A stretch of 64,000 nucleotides of DNA from Ruegeria halocynthiae (lineage in GTDB: Bacteria > Pseudomonadota > Alphaproteobacteria > Rhodobacterales > Rhodobacteraceae), in contig NZ_FNNP01000001.1 in assembly GCF_900106805.1 (NCBI RefSeq), positions 1,612,001-1,676,000 of the forward strand, in the 5' to 3' direction. The notes beneath the pieces were generated by a model. The model did no database searches and was not told the origin of the DNA. It saw only the letters and a program-made list of their open reading frames with translations. The position numbers and the translations under genes are program-made. Positions 47,496 to 56,901 of the stretch are shown here, piece after piece (the first letter of the stretch is position 1; every line of letters starts with the position of its first letter).

Positions 47496-48739
47496 CCAAA
47501 CAGGCCCCCGCACTGGCGGTGCTGGTCAAAGGTTGGCCACGCCTGTCTGAAACATTCATTGCACAGGAACTCGTAGCTCTGCAGGAGGCCGGGCATCGCT
47601 TTGACATCTGGTCGCTGCGCCATCCGACAGATTCCAAACGACACCCGTTGCATGATCGCTTTGACGGGCAAGTGCGATATCTTCCGGAATACCTCTATGA
47701 CGAACCAGAGCGGCTGACGGCGGCGCGCAAAATTGCCTCGGGCCTGCCGGGATACAGCCAAGCCTATCAGGTCTGGCGGCAGGACCTGCGTCGTGACCCG
47801 AGTCACAACCGCATTCGCCGGTTTGGACAGGCCTGCGTTCTGGCGGCAGAACTGCCGGACCAAACGCGCGCGCTCTATGCGCATTTCATGCACACGCCCT
47901 CATCAGTTGCGCGCTATGCCGCCATAATGCGTGGCCTGCCATGGAGTTTCTCGGCACATGCCAAGGACATTTGGACCTCGCCCGATTGGGAAAAGCGGGA
48001 AAAGCTGCAGATGGCGACACACGGTGCAGCCTTCGGGGCAACCTGCACCGCCATTGGCGCTGCGCATCTGCGCGAACTCGCTGATGATCCCGCGCGGGTC
48101 GAACTGATCTATCACGGTCTGGATCTGAACCGCTTTCCTGCACCGCCCGAGCAGCGCGTACGTGCAACAGATGAACCCTTCCACATGCTTTCAGTCGGGC
48201 GTCTGGTCGAGAAGAAGGGTTTCGACCGGCTTATCAGGGCGCTTTCGTTACTTCCTGAAACACTGGACTGGCACTGGACCCATATCGGCGGCGGAACCCT
48301 GAGTGAAGAACTGAAAGCGCAGGCCGATGTCGCCGGGATTTCCGGTCGGATCACATGGATGGGGGCGTGCGATCAACCCGAAGTCATCGCCGAGATGCGC
48401 CGCACTGATCTGTTCGTCTTACCCAGCCGGATCGCCGCTGACGGCGACCGGGACGGCTTGCCCAATGTGCTGATGGAAGCGGCCTCTCAAAAGCTTCCGA
48501 TCCTCTCGACACCTGTTTCCGCAATTCCGGAATTCATTGAAAGTGGCGTCCACGGGGTTTTGTCCACGGATGACCCGGCCTCACTGGCCTCGGCCATTTG
48601 CGATCTGGCGCTGAACCCGGAGGCGACCGTACGGATGGCGACTGCGGCATATGACAGGTTGATCGCCGACTTTCGCATGGACCCTGGCATCCGCCGACTT
48701 TCCCGGCGGCTGAGTGCCTTGTGTATGGACGGCCTGTGA
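47492..48739 (+). CDS. glycosyltransferase family 4 (GT-B)
   Basis: The 415-aa protein has a GT4 layout: an N-terminal domain starting LAVLVKGWPRLSETFIAQELVALQEAGH (SETF motif), then FSAHAKDIWTSP. The C-terminal nucleotide-sugar domain carries LSVGRLVEKKGFDRLIRAL and a DGLPNVLMEAASQKLPILSTPVSAIPEFI glutamate motif. It overlaps the gene before by 4 bp and the gene after by 1 bp. It should add a sugar to a glycan or glycolipid. Confidence 0.85.
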   Translation: MTKQAPALAVLVKGWPRLSETFIAQELVALQEAGHRFDIWSLRHPTDSKRHPLHDRFDGQVRYLPEYLYDEPERLTAARKIASGLPGYSQAYQVWRQDLRRDPSHNRIRRFGQACVLAAELPDQTRALYAHFMHTPSSVARYAAIMRGLPWSFSAHAKDIWTSPDWEKREKLQMATHGAAFGATCTAIGAAHLRELADDPARVELIYHGLDLNRFPAPPEQRVRATDEPFHMLSVGRLVEKKGFDRLIRALSLLPETLDWHWTHIGGGTLSEELKAQADVAGISGRITWMGACDQPEVIAEMRRTDLFVLPSRIAADGDRDGLPNVLMEAASQKLPILSTPVSAIPEFIESGVHGVLSTDDPASLASAICDLALNPEATVRMATAAYDRLIADFRMDPGIRRLSRRLSALCMDGL

Positions 48740-49815
48740 TGGCGCGCGTTGCCTTTTACGCGCCGATGAAATCTCCCGACAGCCCGAACCCGTCGGGCGA
48801 CCGCGAAATGGCCCGCAATCTGATGACGGCGATCGGAGCGCATGGCGACAAGATTCAATTGGCCTCGCAAATGCGGATCTATGACAAAACAGGCGACCAA
48901 TCCTTACAGGATGAGTTGCGACGGAAAGCTAAGGCCGAGGCCGCACGACTGATCAAAGAGATGCCTGCAGATACCGACCTGTGGGTGACCTATCACAACT
49001 ACTACAAGGCCCCTGACCTGCTGGGCCCCATGGTTTGCAGCGCAAGAGGTATCCCCTATGTGCAGTTGGAAAGCACGCGTGCCACCAGCCGGCTGGCCGG
49101 GCCATGGGCTGATTTCGCCCACGCGGCCCATCACGCCTGCGACACCGCGCAGGTGATATTCTATCACACCGCCAACGATCTGATTACGCTAGAGCGCGAA
49201 CGGTTCGGTGCTCAGGCATTGGTGGAACTGCCGCCCTTTCTGCCCATTGCTGAACTCCCCCCTGCCTCGACCCGAGATGGCCCGATGCTGACAGTGGGCA
49301 TGATGCGCCCGGGGGACAAGCTGGCCTCTTACACCATATTGGCCGACACTCTGGATCATCTCACAGGAGATTGGGCGCTGAACATCGTGGGCGACGGCCC
49401 CGCCCGCCCGCAAGTCGAGGCACTGATGAAGCGATTTGGAACCCGGGTCCGGTTTCTGGGACAGCTGGATCGAAGCCCATTGCAGACGCATTACCTTCAG
49501 GCGTCAATGCTGGTCTGGCCGGGTGTAAACGAAGCTTACGGCATGGTCTATCTTGAGGCACAGGCCAGCGGTGTTCCTGTTGTCGCGCAGGATCGCCCCG
49601 GCGTGCGCGATGTCCTGATGCCTGCTGATCATCCCGCCGTCGCATCGGGGGCCAAGGGACTGGCAGTTCGCATTCAGATGCTTCTGGATAACCCTGGCCT
49701 GCGTTGCTCCGAAGGCGAACAAGCGCGGAGTTATATCGAATATCGCCACCTGATCCCGTCGGCCACCGAACGGTTCTGGTCTGCCGTTCACCCCCTGTTG
49801 GAGAAAAGAACATGA
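48739..49815 (+). CDS. glycosyltransferase (GT4-like)
   Basis: The 358-aa protein begins MARVAFYAPMKSPDSPNPSGDREMARNLMTAI and has a GT-B C-terminal domain (LNIVGDGPARPQVEALMKRF; VRFLGQLDRSPLQTHYLQASMLVWPGVNEAYGMVYLEAQASGVPVVAQDRPGV). The final region carries the EAYGMVYLEA donor-binding glutamate. The ATG at 48739 overlaps the upstream stop. It is the third of four glycosyltransferases in this operon. Confidence 0.82.
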   Translation: MARVAFYAPMKSPDSPNPSGDREMARNLMTAIGAHGDKIQLASQMRIYDKTGDQSLQDELRRKAKAEAARLIKEMPADTDLWVTYHNYYKAPDLLGPMVCSARGIPYVQLESTRATSRLAGPWADFAHAAHHACDTAQVIFYHTANDLITLERERFGAQALVELPPFLPIAELPPASTRDGPMLTVGMMRPGDKLASYTILADTLDHLTGDWALNIVGDGPARPQVEALMKRFGTRVRFLGQLDRSPLQTHYLQASMLVWPGVNEAYGMVYLEAQASGVPVVAQDRPGVRDVLMPADHPAVASGAKGLAVRIQMLLDNPGLRCSEGEQARSYIEYRHLIPSATERFWSAVHPLLEKRT

Positions 49816-50390
49816 ACCGTCTGGCCCTGCTGCGCCATGGGCACACGGACTGGAACCGTGCGGGTCGGATTCAGGGGCGCAGCGACATACCGCTGGACGC
49901 AGATGCGCGCGCCGAACTTGCAGGTTACTGTCTGCCGCCGCCCTGGGACACGGCATCAATCTGGTCCAGCCCGCTCAGCCGGGCCGCTGAGACGGCGCAG
50001 TTGGTTTCGGGTAAAATACCCAAAACATCCGCGGCCTTGACCGAGATGAACTGGGGCGACTGGGAGGGTCAGCGCGGTGCTGAACTGATCGAAATCCCCG
50101 ACAGCGGTTATCGCCATATTGAAGAATGGGGCTGGAACTATCGTCCTCCACGCGGTGAAAGCCCGGCCGAGCTCTGGTCACGGATCAAGCCCTGGCTGGA
50201 GGGTTTGAGCGGCGACAACCTCGCGGTCTGCCACATCGGCATCATGCGCGTGATACTGGCCAAGGCCTGGGGTTGGAACTTTGCGGGTCCGGCACCGTTC
50301 CGGATCAAACGCAACAGGCTTTATGTGATAGAACTGGACACGATGCGGGCCGAACCCGAACCGGTTCGACTGAGCATAAGCGAGGTCTGA
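49812..50390 (+). CDS. histidine phosphatase superfamily protein
   Basis: The 192-aa protein begins MNRLALLRHGHTDWNRAGRIQGRSD, the RHG catalytic motif with the phosphorylated His. It has WSSPLSRAAETA, the acid/base Glu in TEMNWGDWEGQ and the second His in LAVCHIGIMRV. It overlaps the glycosyltransferase gene before by 4 bp. In this setting it probably dephosphorylates a sugar phosphate or polyprenyl-linked intermediate, but this is inferred from neighbours only. Confidence 0.88.
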   Translation: MNRLALLRHGHTDWNRAGRIQGRSDIPLDADARAELAGYCLPPPWDTASIWSSPLSRAAETAQLVSGKIPKTSAALTEMNWGDWEGQRGAELIEIPDSGYRHIEEWGWNYRPPRGESPAELWSRIKPWLEGLSGDNLAVCHIGIMRVILAKAWGWNFAGPAPFRIKRNRLYVIELDTMRAEPEPVRLSISEV

Positions 50391-50392
50391 AT

Positions 50393-51535
50393 ATGAAGGT
50401 GATGATCGTCGTTACGCATCTGCTGGGCACCGGACATCTGAGCCGGGCGCTCACCCTCGGGCGTGCATTCGCAGAGCAAGGCCATGAGGTCCTTGTGGTT
50501 TCGGGCGGGATGCCTGCGCCTCAGCTAGATACGCGCGGTCTTTCTTTACTGGGTTTGCCGCCATTGCGGTCTGACGGCACCGATTTCACCCGTCTGCTCG
50601 ATCAGGACGGAGTGGTAGCGAACCCAGCGTATTTCCTTGCCCGGGCGACCGGACTGACACAGGCGATAAACAGTTTCAAACCGCAGGTTCTGATCACCGA
50701 GCTTTATCCGTTTGGCCGCCGCTCTCTGGCTGCGGAGTTCCTTTCCGGATTGGAGGCCGCGCGCGAGCTGCCTCAACCACCTGTTATCCTGAGCTCGATC
50801 CGGGATATTCTCGCACCTCCCTCGAAACCTGCGAAGGCAGCGCGAACAGATGTGGTTATTGCAGAATTTTATGACGGCGTTCTGGTCCACTCTGACCCGG
50901 CGATCACACCGCTGGACAGCAGTTGGCCCGTCTCCGGGCAATTGGCATCACGATTGCACTATACCGGGTTCGTCGCCCCAGAGGCCGCGTCAAGCCATCC
51001 TGAAGGCACGGGCCGGGGCGAGATCGTGGTCAGTGCAGGCGGCGGATCTGTTGGCCAGCCGATATTTCGCGCGGCCATCGAGGCCGCCCGAAAGATGCCC
51101 AACAGGCGTTGGCGCCTGTTGGTGGGCGGACAGGATGCCGAGGCGCGTATCGCAGAACTCTCGCATCTGGCCGAGGGGACGTCGGTTCTGCTGGAAACCG
51201 TACGCCCCGATTTTCGCCAGATGCTGCCCCTTGTTGGTGCCTCGGTCAGCATGTGTGGATACAACACCGCCATGGATCTGCTCCAAAGCGGCGCCTCGGC
51301 GATTCTGATCCCGTTCGATGACGGCAAAGAAGTCGAACAGGGTTTACGCGCTCGGTCCCTCGCGCAGCTAACTGGAATTGAGGTGTTAAACAGTTCCGAT
51401 CTATCGGGACAGTCATTAGCCGACGCGTTGAACCGAGTCATATCCGATTCCAGACGCCCCCCTATGACTGAAGGATTCGATGGCGCGCACCGATCGATCG
51501 AGATTGCGACAGCCTTGTTCGAGGCCAACCGATGA
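50393..51535 (+). CDS. MurG-like glycosyltransferase (second copy)
   Basis: The 380-aa protein begins MKVMIVVTHLLGTGHLSRALTLGRAFAEQGHEVLVVSGG, with the GxGH..RA pattern. Its GT28-like C-terminal half has EIVVSAGGGSVGQPIF and SMCGYNTAMDLLQSGASAILIPFDDGKEVEQGLRA. It matches the layout of the first gene of the operon (46281). The start at 50393 lies 2 bp after the phosphatase stop. It overlaps the deacetylase gene by 4 bp. Substrates are unknown. Confidence 0.8.
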   Translation: MKVMIVVTHLLGTGHLSRALTLGRAFAEQGHEVLVVSGGMPAPQLDTRGLSLLGLPPLRSDGTDFTRLLDQDGVVANPAYFLARATGLTQAINSFKPQVLITELYPFGRRSLAAEFLSGLEAARELPQPPVILSSIRDILAPPSKPAKAARTDVVIAEFYDGVLVHSDPAITPLDSSWPVSGQLASRLHYTGFVAPEAASSHPEGTGRGEIVVSAGGGSVGQPIFRAAIEAARKMPNRRWRLLVGGQDAEARIAELSHLAEGTSVLLETVRPDFRQMLPLVGASVSMCGYNTAMDLLQSGASAILIPFDDGKEVEQGLRARSLAQLTGIEVLNSSDLSGQSLADALNRVISDSRRPPMTEGFDGAHRSIEIATALFEANR

Positions 51536-52275
51536 GCCCCGATTGGCACCCTCTGCAGAATGAGTTGCAATGCTGGCAGGACGCCGGATTTACCTTGCCG
51601 TTATGGTGGCGTGATGACGATGCAATCACGGTGACACCGCAGCTTGAACGGTTAGCTTCAATGTCGGCAGAGCTCGGACTGCCCGTTCATCTGGCGGTCA
51701 TCCCTCGGGATGCTGATGCGGCGCTGGTGGGTTGTGTATCAGACCATCCCGAATTGATCCCTGTTGTTCACGGCTGGGCGCACCAGAATCACGCGCCCAA
51801 TGGAGAAAAGAAAGCCGAGTTCCGCCTGCACCGTCCGATCGATGCCTTGGCATCAGACGCAGGCGCCGGTTTGACCCGGCTGAGGGATTTGTTCGGCAAT
51901 CAGTTGCGCCCGATGTTTGTTCCCCCGTGGAATCGGATCGACCCGAAAGTTACGGCGCTCCTTCCTGGGCTGGGCTACCGGATTCTGTCAACGGCAACAC
52001 CACGAAAGGCAGCATCAGGGATCGCGCAGGTCAACACACACCTCGATCCAATCGACTGGCGCGGAACGCGAAACCTGATTGAACCCGGCAAGCTGATCGC
52101 GCAAACGGTGCGACTGTTGCAGGACCGCCGCGCAGGGCGCGCGGACAATGCCGAAGCATTCGGGGTGTTGACGCACCATCTGGTCCATGATCAGGACATC
52201 TGGACTTTTACACAGGAGTTGTTGCACAGGCTGCTTGATGGACCGGGCGTGCCCTGGACCGCGCCGCGCAACTGA
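51532..52275 (+). CDS. polysaccharide deacetylase-like protein (NodB fold)
   Basis: The 247-aa protein shows a NodB-type active site: WWRDDDA (catalytic and metal Asp) and HGWAHQNHA (metal-binding His pair). FVPPWNRIDP then fits the conserved R-P-P-x-G/N-like segment. There is no signal peptide, so it acts in the cytoplasm, as does PIG-L/NodB. It should remove N-acetyl groups from a sugar or glycolipid made by the adjacent glycosyltransferases. It overlaps the upstream gene by 4 bp. Confidence 0.8.
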   Translation: MSPDWHPLQNELQCWQDAGFTLPLWWRDDDAITVTPQLERLASMSAELGLPVHLAVIPRDADAALVGCVSDHPELIPVVHGWAHQNHAPNGEKKAEFRLHRPIDALASDAGAGLTRLRDLFGNQLRPMFVPPWNRIDPKVTALLPGLGYRILSTATPRKAASGIAQVNTHLDPIDWRGTRNLIEPGKLIAQTVRLLQDRRAGRADNAEAFGVLTHHLVHDQDIWTFTQELLHRLLDGPGVPWTAPRN

Positions 52276-52294
52276 ACGGACGAGGAGAGCCCGA

Positions 52295-52771
52295 ATGAGT
52301 CGACTGGATTCCATGCTGCGCCGCCTGACCGCGCAACGCGACGGTCTGAACTGGGCAGCGGCACAGATCAACGACACGGACGGGGACGTTCTGGACATGG
52401 GTCTGGGGAATGGGCGCACCTACGACCATTTGCGCGAGACCCTGCCCTCTCGCCGGATCTGGGTTATGGATCGCGTCTTGCAATGCCACCCTGACAGCAC
52501 ACCACCGGCCAGGGATTTTTTGCAAGGCGAGGCAGAGCCAATGCTGCAGAAGCTGGCCGAGGCAGGCCGGATGATCGCGCTGGCCCATTATGATTTCGGA
52601 CGTGGAATCAAAAGCGAAGACATTGCAGAAGCAGCCCGACTAAGCCCCCTGATTGAACAAGTGATGCACCCGGGAGGGTTGTTGATCTCAGGACAACCCT
52701 TGGTAGGTTTCAAGCAAATCAAAGGGCCCGATACAATCGCGCCAGACCGGTATCTGTTTTACAGGGCCTGA
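52295..52771 (+). CDS. small class I SAM-dependent methyltransferase (paralogue 2)
   Basis: The 158-aa protein has the SAM-binding segment VLDMGLGNGRTYDHLRE, then VMDRVLQCHPDSTPPARDF and HPGGLLISGQPLVGF. It resembles the gene at 35468-35965 along its whole length (shared LGNGRTY.H and HPDSTPP). The ATG at 52295 has AGGAGAG upstream and follows the deacetylase stop by 19 bp. In this operon it probably methylates the glycan product or an intermediate. Confidence 0.8.
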   Translation: MSRLDSMLRRLTAQRDGLNWAAAQINDTDGDVLDMGLGNGRTYDHLRETLPSRRIWVMDRVLQCHPDSTPPARDFLQGEAEPMLQKLAEAGRMIALAHYDFGRGIKSEDIAEAARLSPLIEQVMHPGGLLISGQPLVGFKQIKGPDTIAPDRYLFYRA

Positions 52772-53058
52772 TGTGGTCGCCGCTGGTTCGTCAAAGCGGG
52801 ACACATCCAGATGCTGCTGGACAGAAAACTGTGAGCGCGCCGACAGTATGAATTCTCGGACGATCTGCTGATTTTTTTATCATCGCGGTGCGCAGGTCTT
52901 TCTGCTGATCCACAAATGGAGCCGGGGATTCCAAGCCTGCGGTCACACAGCACCACAAAGCCCAAAAATGGGAATTGTGGTGCATCAATTGCTTGGAAAC
53001 AGTGTTGGGTTATGCAAGAGTAGAAGATATTTTGTTTTGTATCTTGTTGTTTTATATT
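52772..53058. other. 287-bp gap without a recognised gene
   Basis: Open frames on the minus strand here are short, Cys- and Arg-rich and match no family I know. The right part becomes A/T-rich. It probably holds the 3' end of the glycan transcript. I see no transposon ends or tRNA. Confidence 0.4.
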
Positions 53059-53271
53059 ATGTTTATTGATTCTGCTGTATTAGCAGTGTTTTGTCTAATC
53101 ATCTTGGCCTATGTGCTCTGGCACCGTCGCCATTCCCGCAAACGCAAACACGCTATTCAGCGTGATCCTTTGGGGCTGTGGCAATCAATTGATGGAAACT
53201 CCAGCAACATCGCTGAGCCCCCGGCAAGCCTAACAGGTTATCAGAATTACACTGACAGGCCTCAGGGTTAA
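53059..53271 (+). CDS. small hypothetical membrane protein
   Basis: A possible 70-aa protein from an ATG at 53059 has one hydrophobic helix (AVLAVFCLIILAYVLW, about residues 6-21). A basic stretch RRHSRKRKHA and a polar tail follow, the layout of a single-span membrane protein. A longer start at 52975 would give 98 aa. No good ribosome site is visible, and the local A/T-richness can create such frames by chance. Confidence 0.3.
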   Translation: MFIDSAVLAVFCLIILAYVLWHRRHSRKRKHAIQRDPLGLWQSIDGNSSNIAEPPASLTGYQNYTDRPQG

Positions 53272-53466
53272 TGAAAGGCGGGCACCAAAGTAACTGTTGC
53301 TCGGCCTGGCAAGTTGCCGGCGAATCTCAATCCCGCTCTTTGCTTCAGCGCGGCGTAAGGTTCACTTGATGCGGGCGCAAGGCTCGAATTCATCATCTCA
53401 GGTCTACCGCTCAGCGCCTATCGCAGATATACGCCCTCGCAACCGTACATCCAAATGAGGTCCGTC

Positions 53467-54156
53467 ATGAGCTTTGACCGTTCCATCAAGATCGCTCCTT
53501 CGATCCTGTCCGCCGATTTCGCCAATTTTGGGCAGGAAATTCAAGCCATCGAAGCGCAAGGGGCAGATTGGGTTCATGTGGACGTGATGGATGGGCACTT
53601 CGTTCCAAACCTCACCTTTGGCCCCCCGGCAGTCAATGCGTTTCGCCCACACGTGAAGACGGTCATGGACGTGCATCTGATGATCACACCAGTCGATCCT
53701 TATATTCAGGCTTACGCAGATGCGGGTGCCGATATTCTGACTGCGCATATCGAAGCCGGACCACATGCGCACCGCACGCTGCAAGCCATCCGGGCGGCGG
53801 GGATGAAAGCTGGTATTGCCTTGAACCCCGGCACACCGGCCGAGGCGGTCGAGCATCTGCTGGACCTGACCGATCTGGTGTGCGTCATGACTGTAAACCC
53901 CGGTTTCGGGGGGCAGAAATTCATCGACATGAGCGCAAAAATACGACGCCTGCGTGAGATGATCGGGGACCGCCCGGTACATATCGAGATTGATGGTGGG
54001 GTTGACCCCAAAACAGCGCCCCTGGTTGCTGCCGCAGGCGCAGACGTCCTGGTTGCCGGGTCAGCTGTATTCAAGGGTGGGTCGGTGTCCAATCCGTCGG
54101 TCTATGGCGAAAACATTCACGCGGTACGCGCGGCTGCCGAAAGCGCATTAAGTTGA
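53467..54156 (+). CDS. rpe: ribulose-phosphate 3-epimerase
   Basis: Rpe interconverts ribulose 5-phosphate and xylulose 5-phosphate in the pentose phosphate and Calvin routes. The 229-aa TIM-barrel protein shows the family segments [53 protein letters not shown] and IEIDGGV. The ATG at 53467 has TGAGG 6 nt upstream; the in-frame ATG at 53455 lacks such spacing. It is convergent with the FadJ-like gene. Confidence 0.95.
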   Translation: MSFDRSIKIAPSILSADFANFGQEIQAIEAQGADWVHVDVMDGHFVPNLTFGPPAVNAFRPHVKTVMDVHLMITPVDPYIQAYADAGADILTAHIEAGPHAHRTLQAIRAAGMKAGIALNPGTPAEAVEHLLDLTDLVCVMTVNPGFGGQKFIDMSAKIRRLREMIGDRPVHIEIDGGVDPKTAPLVAAAGADVLVAGSAVFKGGSVSNPSVYGENIHAVRAAAESALS

Positions 54157-54219
54157 TCGCGCGCTCCCGCCAGTCGTCGACGTTCCTTGCGTAACACCTC
54201 CTCCTGTTGGGCCTGGCAT

Positions 54220-54242
54220 CAACATTGGCACTGCCAATGTTG
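54220..54242. terminator. hairpin between convergent rpe and fadJ-like genes
   Basis: A perfect 10-bp stem (CAACATTGGC/GCCAATGTTG) with an ACT loop lies midway in the 116-bp gap between two convergent genes. An outer complementary pair (CGCTCCCGC at 54162-54170, GCGGGAGCG at 54250-54258) could enclose it. Its position suits a shared terminator, although there is no clear U-run. Confidence 0.5.
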
Positions 54243-54272
54243 CGCGGGCGCGGGAGCGATTAACTTAAGCCT

Positions 54273-56366
54273 TCAGCGTTCTTTGTTGAGATCATCAAAG
54301 CAGCGATCTTCGGCTTCCAGCTTTACAAGCAGCGGCGCAGGCTGCCAGAAATATGCATCTTGCTCAGACCACTTACGGATGTCATCCAGCACGTTCGGCA
54401 AACCCTGCAGATCAGACCATTTCAGCGGACCACCCATGTAGCGCGGAAAGCCGTAACCGTAGAGCAGAGTGACGTCCACATCCAGTGGCCTGCGCGCCAC
54501 TCCGTCGCCAACGACCCTCGCCGCCTCGTTCACCATCGCGACCATATAGCGACGGACAATTTCCTCATCCGAAAACGTGCGGGGCGAAATACCCTGCGCT
54601 GCGCGATCCGCTTCGATCAGAGGCAAAACGTCGGGGTTCGGCTGTCCACCGCGCTTACCCTTTTCATAAACGTAATAGCCCCTACCGGTTTTCTGACCAA
54701 AATGCCCCGCCTCGCACAACTTGTCCGCATAAATGCTATCGCGTGCGCGCGGGTCCTGACCCGCAGCCCGTTTGCGTTTTCGCGCCGCCCACCCGATATC
54801 CAGACCGGCTAGGTCGGACATTGCAAAGGGCCCCATCGCAAAGCCAAATCTGGTCAATGCAACATCGATCTGAAAAGGGCTCGCCCCGTCCAGAACCATG
54901 TGATCCGCGCAGGTTCGGTAGGCGCTGAGAATCCGGTTTCCGATAAACCCGTCGCAGACGCCCGCCCGAACCGACACCTTCCCCAGCCGCTTGCCCAGCG
55001 CAAACCCAGTCGCCACAACCTCGGGCGAGGTGTGATCCGCTACCACGATCTCGAGCAGCTTCATTACATGGGCGGGCGAGAAGAAGTGCAGACCAACCAC
55101 ATCGTGAGGCCTGCTGACTGACTGCGCAATTTCGTTGATATCAAGATAAGAGGTATTTGTTGCCAATATTGCCCCTTTTTTGCAGACCGCATCCAGCCGC
55201 GCAAAAACCTGCTTTTTGACCTCCATATTCTCAAAAACAGCCTCGATCACCAGATCGACGCCGCTCAGCGCATCATAGTCAACGGCCAGAGACAACTTGT
55301 TCCGCAGAATATCCGCCTGATCATCCGGGCTCAGCTTGCCACGTTTCACGGCACCGGCCAGATTCGACGCGATCCGGTCCTGGGCAGCACTGGCTGCCTC
55401 GGACGACATCTCAAGCAGCAGCACCGGAAGCCCTGCAAGCAGAGCAGAAGTGGCGATCCCTGCCCCCATCGTGCCCCCTCCGATGACGCCAATCTGATGA
55501 AGGTCTCGTGGTCTTACCCCCTGCAATTCCGGCAGTTTTGAAACCGCGCGCTCCGCAAAGAAGGCGTGGATCAATCCTTTGCGCTGATCCGAGGCCATCA
55601 ACTGAGTGAACAATTCGCGCTCACGCGCCTGTCCGGCCGTGAAGTCGTCGGCCTCGCAGCTGGCTTGCACCGCACGCACCGCAATGGCAGGAGAAAGTTG
55701 GCCCCGCCCTTTTCTTAGCACAGCGTCATAGGCCGCATCAAAATCGATCGGAGTCGGTTTGGCCATGTCACAGATCGGTCGGCGCGGCGCTTTGACTGCT
55801 AGCAATTCGCGCGCATAAGCCAAACCAATCTCGCGCGGGTCACCGTCCTGAACCTTGTCAAGCACTCCCATCTCAAGCGCTTCGGGTGCCTGAACATGCC
55901 GCCCGGTAGTGATCACGTCCAACGCCGCTGTGACACCGGCGACACGCGGCAGGCGCTGGGTTCCACCAGCGCCGGGAATGATGCCCAGATTGACCTCGGG
56001 CAACCCGATTTTCGTGGATGGAACCGCAATGCGGTAGTGACAAGATAGGGCGACTTCCAAACCGCCTCCCAGGGCCGTGCCGTGCAAAGCTGAAACCACC
56101 AATAGCGGCGATGCTTCAATCCTGTCACAGATCGCGGGCAGCCATGGATCCTGCGGTGGCTTGCCGAACTCGCGAATGTCAGCGCCAGCAAAATAGGTTC
56201 GTCCCCGCCCGTAGATAAGAACTGCCCTTACACCTTCGGTTTCGGCACGTTCGATCCCGTCCATTAGGCCCCGGCGCACCTCGACACCCAGCGCGTTGAC
56301 CGGAGGGTTATTCGCCGACAATACCGCGATATCGCCCTCTTTTTCATATTCGATGACTTGGGACAT
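54273..56366 (-). CDS. 3-hydroxyacyl-CoA dehydrogenase / enoyl-CoA hydratase (FadB/FadJ-type)
   Basis: The 697-aa bifunctional beta-oxidation enzyme has an N-terminal crotonase domain (about 1-190, [37 protein letters not shown]). The NAD-binding domain (about 290-470, [14 protein letters not shown]) and a C-terminal 3HCDH domain ([17 protein letters not shown] with His-Glu; DGFIGNRIL) follow. It hydrates enoyl-CoA and oxidises the 3-hydroxyacyl-CoA. The ATG at 56366 has GAGGAGG 8 nt upstream. No thiolase partner is in the window. Confidence 0.92.
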   Translation of the reverse strand: MSQVIEYEKEGDIAVLSANNPPVNALGVEVRRGLMDGIERAETEGVRAVLIYGRGRTYFAGADIREFGKPPQDPWLPAICDRIEASPLLVVSALHGTALGGGLEVALSCHYRIAVPSTKIGLPEVNLGIIPGAGGTQRLPRVAGVTAALDVITTGRHVQAPEALEMGVLDKVQDGDPREIGLAYARELLAVKAPRRPICDMAKPTPIDFDAAYDAVLRKGRGQLSPAIAVRAVQASCEADDFTAGQARERELFTQLMASDQRKGLIHAFFAERAVSKLPELQGVRPRDLHQIGVIGGGTMGAGIATSALLAGLPVLLLEMSSEAASAAQDRIASNLAGAVKRGKLSPDDQADILRNKLSLAVDYDALSGVDLVIEAVFENMEVKKQVFARLDAVCKKGAILATNTSYLDINEIAQSVSRPHDVVGLHFFSPAHVMKLLEIVVADHTSPEVVATGFALGKRLGKVSVRAGVCDGFIGNRILSAYRTCADHMVLDGASPFQIDVALTRFGFAMGPFAMSDLAGLDIGWAARKRKRAAGQDPRARDSIYADKLCEAGHFGQKTGRGYYVYEKGKRGGQPNPDVLPLIEADRAAQGISPRTFSDEEIVRRYMVAMVNEAARVVGDGVARRPLDVDVTLLYGYGFPRYMGGPLKWSDLQGLPNVLDDIRKWSEQDAYFWQPAPLLVKLEAEDRCFDDLNKER

Positions 56367-56773
56367 CAACCCTACCTCCTCAGACGAATTGCGGTGCCAG
56401 CCGAGATTTCACAAATTCTCTGATGCCGTGTTTCCGGAGAGTGAACTGCTCTGCTTTGGTATTCAACCAAATAATCGACCAATCGTTCGGTTTTTATTGC
56501 CACCCAAAAGCCTATGGTACATGCGAACGGACATAGCGAAGGCGTCAGAGATCGCACCCATCCGTGATCTTCAGTTTTGTCTCAGGTGGATTGGTCTGTT
56601 TGCGCAGGCCGGAACACGAGCTAATCCGGCTCTGTTCACATGGGGCCTTACCACAGCTATAAATTTTTTTAGGCACCAAGCGTCACTAAATTTGCCCCCA
56701 TGTCGTGAGTGAACAGATGACACGTCGCTCATTAAACGCGGTTGCAACCTTTACGAATTGTCTGGGAAGCTTG
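56367..56773. other. 407-bp gap between fadJ-like gene and tRNA-Met remnant
   Basis: No gene is recognised. The part next to the FadJ-like gene should hold its promoter and contains a candidate TetR-type operator (56478-56491). The right part runs to the island boundary. Confidence 0.5.
56478..56491. promoter_or_regulatory. candidate PaaR/TetR-type operator upstream of fadJ-like gene
   Basis: ACCAATCGTTCGGT, 112 bp upstream of the FadJ-like gene, is an imperfect dyad with ACC/GGT ends. It resembles operators of TetR-type regulators of fatty-acid or phenylacetate breakdown, which follow an ACCG..CGGT pattern. No such regulator is in the window. Confidence 0.25.
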
Positions 56774-56818
56774 GTAGCGGAGGAGGGACTTGAACCCCCG
56801 ACACGCGGATTATGATAG
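56774..56818 (-). other. 3' remnant of tRNA-Met(CAT), probable attachment site (attL/attR core)
   Basis: On the minus strand the sequence runs from the anticodon loop (ATCATAA, anticodon CAT) through TCCGC, a variable region, a T-arm (GGGGG TTCAAGT CCCTC) and an acceptor strand CTCCGCT to A-CCA. Left of the anticodon loop the tRNA stops making sense, so the 5' half is missing. This is what integration into the 3' part of a tRNA gene leaves behind. The intact tRNA should be at the far right end of the element, beyond the window. Confidence 0.8.
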
Positions 56819-56879
56819 CGCATATCAAAGTGAGGTATTGTCATTTATTATTAAGGTATTAGGTGATGTGCGATATTCA

Positions 56880-56901
56880 TTTTCCACTCTATTTTCCACT
56901 C
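56880..56901. repeat. tandem TTTTCCACTC repeat near the att site
   Basis: TTTTCCACTC occurs twice, at 56880-56889 and 56892-56901, 12 bp apart, between the tRNA remnant and the end of the integrase gene. A related TTTTCCACCC lies at 58083-58092, before the integrase start. Spaced direct repeats near att often serve as integrase arm-binding sites. This is position-based inference. Confidence 0.35.

Noticed and set aside
52759..52988. Minus-strand frames around 52759-52988 as a transposase remnant
   Set aside because: I could match no transposase motif, terminal repeat or target duplication.
56296..56712. Plus-strand 138-aa frame between the FadJ-like gene and the tRNA remnant
   Set aside because: It starts inside the FadJ-like gene on the opposite strand and has no recognisable domain or ribosome site.
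56774..56856. Full tRNA gene at the island boundary
   Set aside because: Only the 3' half is tRNA-like. The 5' half does not pair with the acceptor or anticodon stem.
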